The notes beneath the pieces are model-generated. The model ran no database searches and had not been told where the DNA came from. It saw only the letters and a list, made by a program, of their open reading frames with translations. A stretch of 64,000 bases of DNA from Xylogone sp. PMI_703 (lineage: Eukaryota; Ascomycota; Leotiomycetes), in contig JAJTUQ010000004.1 in NCBI GenBank assembly GCA_021399445.1, forward strand, positions 1,984,001-2,048,000, in the 5' to 3' direction. This document shows, in pieces, positions 47,884-59,607 of the stretch (position 1 is the stretch's first letter; each line of letters begins with the position of its first letter). Made by a program: the position numbers and the translations under genes.

Positions 47884-49274
47884 GCTGCCGGCCTTGATGG
47901 GTTACCGTGGTCCTAGACTCCTGGTAACGATGGAGAGATTTGATACTATGCCTTCGGGATCGTGAGATTTGTAGAATTGATGGCTGTCTCAAAGCCATAT
48001 AGCAGTGGCAACTATTCGCATCTCACACGAAAGTGTGAAGAAAGAGTCTAGTGTTGTTAGAGAAGTCTGGGGACTGGAACTATTTGGGAGGGCGGTGTGC
48101 GGGGTATTGCAGAAAGCTGGGGTATCGGTAGTAGTTCACGTGATTTGCCATACTTCTGATATTTTGTGCCTAAGGCATTGTGTTCTTATGAAGAGCACTC
48201 TTGCAAAGAGAGGTGATACGCGTCGAGAAGTAAGGTATGTTTCACACAGATTCCCGATAGTCTAAATCCAAGTTGCGGCAGTGGATGATTAATATAATTG
48301 CCCATGTTACTAATCAACATACTAGGCACGTGATTACCAGCATGGTCAACACCTGGTGCGAAGCTAGAGTGCTGGTTGCCGCATATATGCTCTGCATGCT
48401 TCCTAATCATGGTTTGCTGGCTATAGCATTTATAGTCTCCCTTTCCACTCAGTAGTACTACCCTAATTGGACAAGCCATCTGCACAGCCATAAAAATTGC
48501 AAAGTTTTGCCGTACTGCGGTGATTACTAACTCTCGTCACAGCAACTGTCACAGAGCCACCATACTTATCGGGGTTGGTTCACTGCAGCATGTCGTTAAA
48601 CAACCATGTATAGAGTATAGTTTTGCGACCTGATGCCTAATAGAGGACGCTTGAGTAAGATTTGGCAGAAATGAGCACGGTTAGTTATCCATTGATGTGA
48701 CCCATAACAATAGACCATGAGCACCGAATTGTGGCACTGGTGGCTGATACTATTTATGCTTTTGCCCCAGCTTCCAAAGCCCTCGAGGCCCTCTTCGAGC
48801 CAAGTGAGTTGGGTGAGATTATTGCTTTTTGATTGTCGGAGAAATAATAAACCGTTGTCCAAACCAATGAGAGGTAAGCAAATGCAAAGAGCCCTATTTA
48901 TCTCCGAAAGCCAATGAAATCTCCACTTGAATCTTCCATTTAAACAAGTCTTTAAAAAGCGATGTACGGGGCTCGAAAACTTTCCAAATATTTAATTTTG
49001 TTGACTCAAACATATCAATAAATGTTAGAAAGCTTATAGTGTTGTAGTTGAACGTGTATATTATCAGCCCATTAAGTCAGACTTCGGCGAATAGGAGAAG
49101 GTTAGTAATCAATAAGTCTAAGAATTTGTCATGTCGGAGTCAAGAGATTTATTAGCTAATATTGGCCACCGCTCATTATGTCATAAGATGATATTCGGCT
49201 ATGGGTTTCACTATGACAGGTGATTTGGAAATTTACACTATTTAGGTTGGTTGTCAAAAGAGATCAAGAGTGTC
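47884..49274. other. divergent intergenic region between two regulators
   Basis: This is about 1.4 kb between the start codons of two Zn2Cys6 genes. Short open frames have no features. It contains a TCACGTGA palindrome at about 48137-48144, which could be an E-box, and mixed AT-rich sequence. Confidence 0.45.
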
Positions 49275-50972
49275 ATGCCCCGAATCAGGAGTGGCACTGG
49301 TTGCTGGACATGTCGCGTAAGGAAAAAGAAGTGCGATGAAGTGCATCCGGCATGTAGGGCTTGTACTTCGAGGCAACTACAATGCCACGGGTATGGGCCA
49401 CGACCCGAATGGATGGATGGGGGTGCTAGAGAAGAGACAGAAACGGAGAGAATAAAGCTGGTAGTGAAGCAAAGCTATAGCTTTAGGAGGGCTGCCAATG
49501 CCAAAAGCACGCGAGGTTTAGCAAAATGCTTCCCAATACTGAATCCACTGGGGATCCCCGAGCCAACAGGTGTTATTGGCAGCGACACCATTATAAGACA
49601 GCACACTGATTCGTCGAGAACATCGCCAACACCGAGAGATAATCTACTAGACATTACAGTTTCGAGGCCTATGGATGTTGGTTATGATCAAGAGCTGGCC
49701 AATATCATATATTTTGTAGATAATGTCTTTTTCGATCAACACCACTTCTACCGAAGACATCCTCTGATCCCCGATCAAATTCGCTCCTGGCTGCTGAACA
49801 TAAACCTAGAAATGCCCCACTTCTTACTTTCTTCTCTAGCCATCAGTGGCGTACATCAAGCGGTTTCGAGAAACAGTATCCATTCCCGAAGAAATAAGCC
49901 ATCTATAGAGGAATGTGAAGGGCTCCATTCCCTTACCATCAGCTCACTCAGGGACGAGATGAAACAGCTCTCTATTATAACCGATACGGAGACTTTTCAC
50001 AAGGCAATAGGGATGTTAGCCACTACATTGCAACTCTTCTCTATCGAGATCTTTCGCAGCAACAAATTGTGGCCAGGAGAAATGGGCAATTGGCAAGTCC
50101 ATCTCGACGGCGCGGCCGCACTGCTATCCCTAATTGATAGGTCACCCATTGCGAAAGAGCTCACAAAAGCCCCATCGAATCTATCCTCAATGACATCCAA
50201 CCTGAGCGTATATCATCTAGATACCAAAGCTCTGAACTTTTCAAGATCGATACACGCATACGCAGATATTATCTATTGCGCAACTAGAGGTTGGCATCAT
50301 CCACTTGATGCTGAAGTTCCGTATAAGACTTACCTTCAAAATGAATCAATTGATCTAGCATCTCTCATGGGCTGCAGAAACACGATGATGATGAGCCTTG
50401 GAGAGATTTCAAGGCTCGAGGCAATAAAACAAGAGAAGCAACAGCTCCCATCGAAAAGCAGAGCAGTTTACATGGATCTGTTCCCACGAGTTGTTAACGT
50501 AGAGAAGGCATTGCTCAAAGAATCTGAGACAGAGTGCAATATAAGGCATGAAAAGGATCCCATGCCATATGCCCGGCAATGTAGCCGTGTTACGCAAGTT
50601 TTCGCCCTCTCCGGGCTAATCTACCTCTACGTTATTACGTGGAACGCTCAACCAGGTTACCCGACGATTCACAGACTTGTTGAACGAGCGATTGAAGCGA
50701 TCCGTATTTTACCTGTAACTCGTTTAAAGAGCATCCCGTGGGCGTTTTGTGTAGCTGGCTGCATGGCAAGTGATAGTCAAAAGCAGTTCTTTGAAGATGT
50801 GGTGGAAACTGGCCTTAAATCGGGAGTTTATCTGGGAACTATCGTGAATGCTCTGGATATTGCACAAAAATGGTGGGAGATGCGTGATAGAGATGATTTC
50901 GTCCATGATAAAGGAGATGTCCCCTGGAGGAGAGTGATGAAGGAGTTCAAACGAAACGATGTTCTTACCTGA
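49275..50972 (+). CDS. Zn2Cys6 transcription factor
   Basis: The single exon encodes 565 residues from the ATG at 49275; the frame stays open for eight codons upstream without an ATG. The zinc cluster starts almost at the N-terminus (Cys10, 13, 20, 27, 30, 37; CWTCRVRKKKC..CRAC). The rest is a helical region of the type found in regulators with a fungal-specific domain 2, with HPLIPDQIRSWLL near 165 and a Trp/Pro-rich stretch at 290-300. It is nuclear and binds DNA. It lies divergent from the first regulator and upstream of the SDR gene. Whether it controls the aromatic genes or the SDR/P450 group cannot be read from sequence. Confidence 0.88.
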   Translation: MPRIRSGTGCWTCRVRKKKCDEVHPACRACTSRQLQCHGYGPRPEWMDGGAREETETERIKLVVKQSYSFRRAANAKSTRGLAKCFPILNPLGIPEPTGVIGSDTIIRQHTDSSRTSPTPRDNLLDITVSRPMDVGYDQELANIIYFVDNVFFDQHHFYRRHPLIPDQIRSWLLNINLEMPHFLLSSLAISGVHQAVSRNSIHSRRNKPSIEECEGLHSLTISSLRDEMKQLSIITDTETFHKAIGMLATTLQLFSIEIFRSNKLWPGEMGNWQVHLDGAAALLSLIDRSPIAKELTKAPSNLSSMTSNLSVYHLDTKALNFSRSIHAYADIIYCATRGWHHPLDAEVPYKTYLQNESIDLASLMGCRNTMMMSLGEISRLEAIKQEKQQLPSKSRAVYMDLFPRVVNVEKALLKESETECNIRHEKDPMPYARQCSRVTQVFALSGLIYLYVITWNAQPGYPTIHRLVERAIEAIRILPVTRLKSIPWAFCVAGCMASDSQKQFFEDVVETGLKSGVYLGTIVNALDIAQKWWEMRDRDDFVHDKGDVPWRRVMKEFKRNDVLT

Positions 50973-51297
50973 GCTAGCTGCGATCCAGCAAGTTTAGAAG
51001 TCAATGTTTCAATACAGACTAGGCCTACTAATAAGAAATATGTCACATACTAGACGTCTTGAAAATGAGCAGCTGACCCGGACAATTTCCCTTGGGTAAC
51101 TTCAGAGTTGGGAGCATTTTCAATTTTCGTTCTTTACGGCACCGAAGCAGCAGAAACGTTAGGATAGGATATAGTCAGCGACTTAGGAACATATTGCCGC
51201 AGAAATCTTATGGTTAAGAGGAACTATAACTACTTAAGCTCGCAGCATACAACAAGCAACTTCGCTCATAGTTTATAGACCATGTTGTCGTGGATTC

Positions 51298-51375
51298 GTC
51301 TTATAAGCTAACCTATAGTGGTATTTGGTCTTCATAGTCTTACTACACTGGGTTAGTTGTTGTCCCCCTTCAACA
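51298..51375. repeat. short dispersed repeat, copy 2
   Basis: It shares GCTAACCTATA, GGTC..CATA and CTACACTGGG with 37168-37245 in the same order. The two copies lie 14 kb apart, on either side of the dioxygenase, hydrolase and synthetase genes. Confidence 0.5.
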
Positions 51376-52506
51376 TTGCTAAAGGCACTCCAGGGCGATA
51401 CTAGAAGCAAAATTACTACAGGGAGCCAATGAACTCGAGGTATTGTCACAAGATAAGCACAGTTTGCATAAGTAAAGCAGTTTTAAGTCGATGTTTAATA
51501 CAAAAAGGTGATGAGGATGGTAGGTCTTGCGGAGCACAAGCCTAGGGCTTTCATCATTACTAGTATGGCTAGCGCCAACGCCCGCAACGGCCGGAGGTCG
51601 TTGGCACGATATAGTACAGCTTATAATTATCGAACGATGTAATCTTTATTATGAGCCATTTATGCGTTCAATACACTTCAATATAGTATATTTTAACTAC
51701 ATGTTTACAGCATTTGGTGGGCATTATGTTATGGGGGCTTCTGGTACCGTCTGGATTGCCCCAAGGCCAGCTTGTTGAGTACCTTTAGCTCAGGCCTTCA
51801 TTATTCATATGACGTTAGTTTTGCCTCCTTATAGATATTATCCTTACTTGACCAACCTTCTTATTAAGTGACCTTTCGCGGCTTTCAAACCGTATCTACC
51901 ATCTAGCTTACCCTCACTCTATATAACTTAAGTACCCTGAGATCAGGCCAGCTGCTTTTCGGATTAGGCACTGAACAGATGCCCATGACTGGATTATTAT
52001 TACTAAGAGCCGAGTCTTACATCTCCGATACCTGGAGATTTATTGCGGTGCTTGGTGGCTTCATGGACTCTGTATGAAGTATCGAGGTCAAATACCAGAC
52101 GATTAGTGAACATAAAATTCCAAATCTCAGCTATCTTGAGCCGAGCTTGGCGTCGCTATAACCAATCAGAAGTCTTAGCGCAGCTCGGGAGTGCCACCGT
52201 CGCCACTGGCCACTGAGCGTTCAGCACTGCGAGAACGTCCACTCTACCTTTTACTCAGGCCTTCTATTCTTCCGCCACGGCCCCGAGAAGTCTTATTAAT
52301 GATCCGAAAGGCATCTCCGAATTCATGCAACACTATGCCACCACGGATTACCTAACCAGACTGCAGCTAGACCATCTACTATTACCATATGCTTAACTTG
52401 GAGCAATTACACCGTATGGTATTGTACAATCGGACTTTTCTCAACATACGTAGACCAAAATTACCAATCTTGAAGCTTTAAGTCCTACAACCGTCATGGA
52501 ACAAGT

Positions 52507-52514
52507 TATATAAA
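52507..52514 (+). promoter_or_regulatory. TATA box of SDR gene
   Basis: TATATAAA lies 118 bases before the SDR ATG at 52632 and is followed by a GC-richer initiator region, as in many regulated fungal genes. Confidence 0.45.
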
Positions 52515-52631
52515 GCCCGCTCACTCCTATGGAGGCTCCGATTCACCAACAACCAAGCTCATCTCCATTTAATGCATAAGATCCTCCAGAAGTCACTTCG
52601 TTTGATCCATCGAAAGTCCATATCTGCAAAT

Positions 52632-53546
52632 ATGTCTGTAGTTCTCATTACCGGAGCCAATAGAGGTAGAAAATGACTTCCAAAGCCCAATTGGTGGCCT
52701 GTCATCGCTAATATATACTCCCAATAGGTATTGGCAAAGCTATTACTGAGCAGTACCTTGTACGCCCAAACACCATTATCATCGCTGGTGTTCGTGATAC
52801 AAAAAGCCCAACATCTCTGTCTCTGAAAGATCTGAAGACTGGCTCTGGTAGCAAGCTCATCCTCGTCACCATTGCCAGTGACTCCGAAACCAGTGCATCA
52901 GAAGCAGTGGCAGCACTTAAGAGCAGCTATGGGATATCCCATATCGACCTAGTTGTCGCCAATGCTGGCATGGGCGGAGAGACAGTCCCAGCGCTTAATA
53001 CTACTGTCAAAGACTTAGCAGATGTCTACAAGACCAACACCATTGGTCCAGTCCTTCTCGCCCGAGCCACCTACCCATTGCTACAAAAATCTTCCAACCC
53101 GAGATTCGTCATTGTTAGCTCTGTTCTAGGAAGTATTGGTGCCATGGAGCAAGCTCCTATGCCAGGCCTTGCGTATGGTGCTTCAAAAGCAGCTGTCAAC
53201 TATGTTGCCAAGAAGATCCACCTTGAATATAAGGACATCACTGCATTTGTGGTACACCCTGGGTAAGTTAGCTAAGTGTGTGCTTCAGCAAAAGTTGAAT
53301 CATACTAATGCAATCTGATAGCTGGATTCAAACAGAGTTGGGTAACGGCCTCGCAACTGCAATCGGAATGCAGTCGGCTCCTGATACTTTAGAGAAGTGC
53401 ATTCCTCCGCTTGTCTCTATAGTATGTCTAATTAAGTTTATTCCAGTGATTCACAGTGACTGACTTTGTTTTAGTTTGACAAGGCCAACCGTGAGGAACA
53501 TTCCGGCAAATTCTTGGTGTGGGATGGAAGCACCCTTCCCTGGTAA
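52632..53546 (+). CDS. short-chain dehydrogenase/reductase
   Basis: Four exons give 246 residues: join(52632..52665, 52728..53262, 53322..53421, 53475..53546). The N-terminal Rossmann motif TGANRGIG (7-14) is split by intron 1. NAG in VVANAG (about 85-90), the catalytic Ser in VIVSSV (about 138) and YGASKAAV (Tyr and Lys about 158-162) complete the classical SDR set. It is closest in style to the small cytosolic SDRs related to sporulation protein sniffer/CsgA. It oxidises or reduces a carbonyl/alcohol with NAD(P). It could process an aldehyde or ketone in the neighbouring pathway or act with the adjacent P450; both are inference. Confidence 0.88.
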
Positions 53547-53746
53547 TTTATTGACATCGGCGGGGTATACATAGATAGAGAGGCTGCTATAAGTCTTTCT
53601 CAAGCGTTCATTCAAATAACTTCACCATACTCTCTCATTTACTTTGTCAGAATATAGAACTCAGAACCTCAATTCATTATCTAGCAGTAGTTTTTGATCC
53701 AAGAATGGTAAATTTTGATTAAAACACATCTTATCCACTGGTACAC

Positions 53747-55394
53747 CTAAACAGTAAATCTGACTCTCACTCCCTTGCTTCCTTCCTTAACTACCGGGAA
53801 AAATAAATCTCTTTCCATCACTACGTCACCCACATCGGTCCCATACAGCTCCATGATCCCACCCTCCGCCAGTCTCCTGTCTTCTTTCGTACCGAACCTA
53901 CTAAAAATTCCAGCAGCAGAGAGGTATAGTTCCGACCATGCGAGATTTATCCCCAGACATGCTCTTGTTCCTTTCGAGAAAGAGACTAAGTACTTGTCAA
54001 GATTCCCATTAGCATCATCCAGCCAACGAGATGGTTTGAAAGCGTAGGAATCTGGAAATAGTTCCTTATTATGGTGCGTCAATGGAATCATCATAGAGAC
54101 CGGTGTACCAGGCGGAATCACCCAGTCCTTGTATGCCAATGGTGTGTCGGGGGCTATGCGTGGAAGACGCGAGGTAGCTCCGTAACTAAGTCGCAAACCT
54201 TCTTTAATAACTGCGGTTAAAAATGGAAGCTTTTCTAGCTTATTCAGGTCGAATCGTTCTCCTGATGCAGGCTGTACCGTTTGTAACTCATCCTTCAACT
54301 GCTTAACAAGCGCAGGCTGGGAGAGGAGGTGGAATGTCATAACAGTCAGAGCCCAAGAAGAGGTATGTGTACCAGCGCCAACAAGAAGGACTGCTTCCTC
54401 CGCCAGACGGAAGGTAGACTTTTCACTTTCAGGAAGATCACTTTGAAGGAGGTCATGGAAGATTGTTCTATGGTCAGTACTGTCTGCTGGACCTTTGCCT
54501 TGACGGATATCTTCTAGCTGGTTGATGCGCTCCTAGGTGAAGTTAGGCTAGCCAGACTTTGAGATGATTAAATATGGAATATAGTAGGTACCCGTTTTAA
54601 GACCACGAATGAGGCAGCTTCCCGACCTAATTTTATCATCAGGTTCTCTGGCAGAGCCCTCATGGTACGCATGATCCAATGGTTGTGCCTCATCATTGTG
54701 CCTACAATGCCTGCATTAAACGACACCTCGTGAAAGCTAGGATCGAAATTATCCGCCTCGAGTCGATGATCATTCCGGCCAAAGCAATACTCCATTACAA
54801 CATCTTGCAAAGTCAGCTCATGATTTTAGAACACAATATGGGACAAAGCATACCGTTGGTGAAGGCAGCGAACGCGTGATCCATATTTACCACCTTTCCA
54901 ACCTCTGCACAGTGTCTCAACCGGGTTAGTAATATATCTATCCGGTCATCTACGACACCTCGAAGTCTTTCCACGTTCTGTTTTGAGAAGTATGAACTCA
55001 AGGCAGCTCTCCTTTGTCGATGTAGGTCATGCCCAACAGTGCCTAACATAGAATAGTCGATGCCCATCCCTCTCGCATGCCATGACCAACGATCTCTCTT
55101 GCTCTTTGTACTCCCACCGTATAGAGTATCTCGGAAAGTAGGATCAATCACATGGAGCTCGTATGGATTGACCCGGATTATTGGACCATACTTCTCATGA
55201 AGCTCTTGGATCTTCCAAATGTATTTGCCACGCAGAATTACATCGTAGTAGTATTCGTACCACCAAGTCAAAGCTGCTAGCTTTGGTCCTGGGAACTTGG
55301 CTATAGGGCTGAGGTAGAGGCGGTATACGATGCCATATATTGTGTACAACAGAAGTATTAAAATTGCATAGTAGATGGGGTCTGGCACCTCCAT
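53747..55394 (-). CDS. cytochrome P450 monooxygenase
   Basis: The model is complement(join(53747..54532, 54592..54803, 54854..55394)), 512 residues. An N-terminal membrane anchor (about 5-25, YYAILILLLYTIYGIVY) precedes the Pro-rich hinge FPGPKLAAL. The I-helix carries VGAGTHTSSW (about 302), the K-helix EGLR and the heme loop FSKGTRACLG with the axial Cys about 443. It is a microsomal P450 of the fungal type related to trichodiene-oxygenase/CYP58-like families; it hydroxylates hydrophobic substrates with a P450 reductase. It is convergent with the SDR gene (200 bases between stops), a common secondary-metabolism arrangement. Substrate unknown. Confidence 0.88.
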
Positions 55395-55965
55395 AGTGAA
55401 GAGTAACAATAAAGACGGTCACAAGGATCAAATATTGGCAAGGAAATGGGTGAAATAAGGAATATTTAACTATTTGTACGGGCCCATTTAGGAAGACTAG
55501 TTAGAGTACAAAACACATGACTTGAGATCTTCTATTCGCCCTGGTTCCCGTTGTAAAAATACTTGAGGCTGAGCTACGTGCTAATTCATCAACACACCGA
55601 CCCAACTTGACGTCAAATAGCATGACCAATCTTCAGCATCACGTTCAGGACTTGTACAAAAGTAATAATTCCCAGAATTCGGAAGGTACGCGTTTAGCTG
55701 GGGATCGAGATGCTCTGTTGCTGGGGAATATCAGCAATTGGATCTCGGTCACGTGTAATGCTGTTCTGCTATTGGTTCAACTTACGGATCTTCCGCATCT
55801 AATCCTCTTTTGGATATAACGTAAAAGAGGCGCTGGGGCACAGCAAAATGTCAGAAACCAATGTCAGTGCAGGGACCAAAGCTCGAAACCTGAACAAATT
55901 GCCTTTCCCTCGCAGGAGATTTGTTTCTCAATCATAGAGAAATGTGAGGAGTAAGTGACTTCAAG
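55395..55965. other. divergent promoter region, P450 and regulator
   Basis: This is 571 bases between the divergent start codons of the P450 gene and the third Zn2Cys6 gene. No exon seen. The arrangement suggests local control. Confidence 0.5.
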
Positions 55966-57743
55966 ATGCCCGAAGGAAAACTCAAGCTGCGACGTACTGG
56001 AACGCCAAGGTCTCATGGGGCATGTTTGACGTGCAGGTATTAGATTCCATTCAGAGCTGGCGAGAGATTCACAAATTAATGACAGGATGCAGATACCGTA
56101 AGCTTAAATGTGATGAAGAGAAGCCGGCTTGCCGGCGTTGCACCTCCACGGGAAGAGTATGTGATGGATATCCTAAGAAATTCAAGGGACGCCATGACGG
56201 TGCCCCTGCTGTACTGCTGCCCAAGAGGGAAACAGCCACTGAAAATCGGCTCTTGAAGAAGGGCCCTTCTTTAGTCCTAATGAGCGAGAGCGAGGTTGAA
56301 AACCGCTACTTCCGTCACTTTTACGCCAGGGTAACTTCGGGCATAGAAGGCGCCTTGGACTGGGTCCTTTGGAACCGTATTGTGCCCCAAACTAGCCACA
56401 ATGAACAGTTTGTTCGTCAATGCATTGTCGCTATTGGCGCTTTGGTGAAGTCCCAAGAAGTTGCTCACTCTCTAGCTCCCGCCAATCCCCCTGATCCACT
56501 GGTGGCTCCGCTAGCCAAGCTGCATTTTGACTTTGCACTCATGAAATATGACAAGGCCGTCAGAAATATGCAAGAGGCCATTAGCAGCTCCACGAATAAT
56601 CCACGCCAAGTACTTATTGGCTGTCTCCTAGTCGTCTGCTTTGAGATGTTTCTAGGGAATCGCCATGTGGCTATGGCACATGCCGAATCAGGGACGATCA
56701 TTCTTCACCAATGGCTTACTCAGCTCCAGAATGAACGTTCTAAGAATGTCAAAATGCTTTCTCCATCCCCTGCGACCGTGGAAGATGAAATTGTGGATGC
56801 TTTTCAAAACCTCGATATCCAGATCACCGGTATAAGTGACCATCGGTCTGACAAAGTACACCGGGGATTGATGGACGAACATCTCGGCACAGTACAGCAT
56901 ATACCACCAACCTTCTCAGACCTGAGGGAAGCAAGGGTATTTCTTAATATTGTTTCTCGGCGTATTTGCCACTTCCTAGCAACAACCTGGTCTCCCAGTA
57001 AGGCACAAGAACTGGCTCGTGACTTTGAAGGCCCCACCCCTGGAGGGGTGAGTGTCATGACTGGAGTCAATATTTATAGCACCTCCTTCAAACTTACCGA
57101 CGATATATGCATCCAACAAAAGAGATTTGCCAAGGAAATATCCGACTGGTCAAGAACATTTGCCCCCCTGTTCAAAAGTACCTGCAAGTCCAGTCCACCA
57201 GGGTCAAGGGCCTATAATCTCGCTGTCAGGCTTCGGATCCTCGCCATTGCTACCACGATCCTCTGCGCTGGCGTGGTAATAACCAATGAGATCGAATACG
57301 ATGATTTTAATCCGCTTTTCCGGGAACTTATAGACCTTATCAAAATAGTCGTTACACCGCATTGGAATAGCCCACTTTTATCCACCGATGTTTTCTATAG
57401 CGGCTTCCACCTCGACATTGGTGTGACAGCTCATTTATTTCTCATCGTACTGCGCTGTAGAGATCGGAAGATACGTCGAGAAGCTATTGAAGTGCTTGGA
57501 AAGTGGCAGATTGAGGGATGCTGGGATCCGGGGTTGATTAGAGAGATTGGAATATTTATGATGGAAGTTGAGGAGGAAGGCGTAGATTGGAATGTTCATA
57601 AGGTGATTCCTGAGAATAAGCGCGCGATATTCTCAAAGATCAATGAGAACCCTTGGAAGAGAAAAGGGATTCTGCAGTGTGTCCAGAAGACTGGCGGGGA
57701 GGATGGAGGGCCCGTTTGGAAGGAGAAGCTGATCTCCTGGTGA
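55966..57743 (+). CDS. Zn2Cys6 transcription factor
   Basis: Two exons give 573 residues: join(55966..56036, 56093..57743). The zinc cluster (Cys20, 23, 30, 37, 40, 47) is split by the intron after ACLTC: the first exon supplies the first two cysteines and the second exon the rest. A model starting at an ATG inside the intron (56022) would lose these two cysteines and so the DNA-binding fold; the upstream start is therefore preferred. The C-terminal region is helical and of the fungal domain-2 type. It is divergent from the P450, so it may regulate the P450/SDR pair. Confidence 0.88.
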
Positions 57744-58069
57744 TGTATTCCTTATCCATACTTTTCTACGATATTTAGCGGCAATTCCTTTTAGAAATTC
57801 AATAATCTGCGTTGCTTTTAAATATTTCTTAAAACTATGGGCAGCGTTGCAGTTTTTAATGTATATTTATTTTATTCAGTCTAGCGATGAAGAATATGCC
57901 TATAACTAGACTGCGCAGCTAAAGGAACGCTGCGGTTTCACACAGTCAGGATAGAGAAACGGAGGAACAGAGTCTATCAACAACATTAGGAATCAAATAT
58001 CAATAACTTTGTCGAGGTATCAATCTAAAACTAAAAATCAAAGCTCCACGGCGGAATACCACAAAGTCC
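57744..58069. other. intergenic, convergent ends
   Basis: This is AT-rich sequence between the third regulator and the PEBP gene, both ending here. Nothing recognised. Confidence 0.5.
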
Positions 58070-58667
58070 TCAATTAGAAGCATAGTAGTTTGCCGCTAGA
58101 ACAGGCCCTAATTCAAGATCCTTCTCAAAAGTAGCATAATCAAACCGTATTCTAGGCCGAATACCCATTTCCTTTCCCTCTGGCGCAGCATATTTGGCAG
58201 CGTTGAAATTCTCCGGCTGCTCATAGAGCAAGAAGACGTATCGATGAGGTCCGCTTCCAGGTGGCGGGCCCGGGGGAGCATAACTCGCAATCGCGGGGGT
58301 CATAGAGTTAAGAATGTTGCTCTCTTGCTTGGTGTATCCCGGAGCTATCCAGTGCAAAATTGGGCTCAGGAAAGGGAAAGAGTTGAAAGGAGCATCCAGG
58401 TCGAGTTCCACGATGAGGTAGGTACCGTCTGGTACATCGAAGGAGACCTGTGGTGGACTCGTAGCGTCTAGGAAAATGTGAGCATACCTCATGAAGTGCA
58501 GAAGATTTGACAAAGTGCCGTATGTAAAGTGCGCACTCACCTTTGCGCGGAATTTTCTGGCCTGGCGTGATGCTCTCGTGAGGTCCGGTTTTCAGTCCCA
58601 GAATTTTTGATGGGTCAGACTTGATCATCTCCAAGGCGTTGACCACGGTAGCTGGAGGCGCCGGCAT
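58070..58667 (-). CDS. PEBP-family protein
   Basis: Two exons give 174 residues: complement(join(58070..58467, 58541..58667)). The phosphatidylethanolamine-binding protein pattern is clear: VELDLDAPF (about 62-70), a LHW strand, YAPPGPPPGSGPHRYVFLLYEQP (given here only as its key motif GSGPHRYVF, about 110-125) and a C-terminal helix region. There is no signal peptide, so it is probably cytosolic. Fungal PEBPs include the carboxypeptidase Y inhibitor TFS1 and mitochondrial ribosomal relatives, so the role may be protease inhibition or lipid/kinase signalling. It is not obviously part of the aromatic pathway and marks the cluster's right edge. Confidence 0.88.
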
Positions 58668-59607
58668 CTTGTAATTGTCTAAAAAGCACAAAGTGATAAT
58701 TCCGGGAGTGCAATCCAGATGTAGAAAACAAGCTTTGTAGCTATTTGTTTATATGAAAGTTTTGCTGATACGTCAAACGTTTAACCAATTTGGTGTTTAT
58801 AACCAGGTGTCGCGGAGTTAAGAACGTGATGTTCGATGGTCGGCGAGTCGGCGAGTCGTGGCTCCGACTTTTTCGATAGCATCACCAAATTCGGTAAACA
58901 CTTGATTGCTATTTAAGAATCGTAATGTCCTGTGAATTATGGTTCATAGAGCCCACTCGTAAGTTTATAAAATTAATTATTAATACTGTGAGCAGCTGAC
59001 TCCAACTAGTAATCTTCCAACTTCAGTATTCATTATAGGGGTGTCCCCTCCCGCACCCCCTTCCCAATTTCAAGTCATTGGAAAAAATATCCAAGCTAGA
59101 AACTAAAATGGAATAACACCTACCTACTACTATGATTAGTCTATACGCCCAACTGGATTCCAACAGAGAAACCTTTGTTGAAGTCTTTCGAGTGGAAAAC
59201 TACTTTCGGTGATAAGTTACAAGTACTTAGATTCAATACGACATATGACTGAACATGGCGCTATCAGGTACCTCAGTCCATGCTCCATATGCATCAACCT
59301 GCCCTACCGACAGCTTTTTAGAACTATCTCAGTTAGTTCGCCATCACCTCAATAATACAGAGAAAATAGGAGCACGTGTGGTCACATGCACGCAGTATCG
59401 AGATAGGACAAGGCATAATAAGTACCGGGGTTGTATTTTCAACTAAGAGAAGTACTTAAACCAGGACTGATTTTCTATAGAGGAGGATCGAGGAGGTGTA
59501 AAGCATGATCCTCCATGTGTAAATTATTGGAGTGGCTAATTGATATCCTTGTGAATTTTAGCTTGCATTTTGACTTAGATATCCTTTCTTTGTCCCGTCT
59601 TCCGAGT
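58668..59607. other. gene-free spacer with CGGCGAGT motif
   Basis: No gene. At about 58845-58880 it carries CGGCGAGTCGGCGAGTCGTGGCTCCGAC, a fragment resembling short blocks at about 5099, 8030 and 61840. A GC-poor stretch follows, then the short C-rich patch GGGTGTCCCCTCCCGCACCCCC near 59039-59061. Confidence 0.4.

Larger units (their letters stand above)
50973..52631. other. gene-free spacer with short repeat copy 2
   Basis: No supportable gene. A short repeat at 51298-51375 matches 37168-37245. The frame at 51527-51778 lacks any supporting features. The SDR promoter with a TATA box is at the right end. Confidence 0.5.

Noticed and set aside
56022..57743. Third regulator starting at the ATG at 56022
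   Set aside because: That start lies inside the intron and would remove the first two zinc-binding cysteines; the upstream exon 55966-56036 restores the full cluster.
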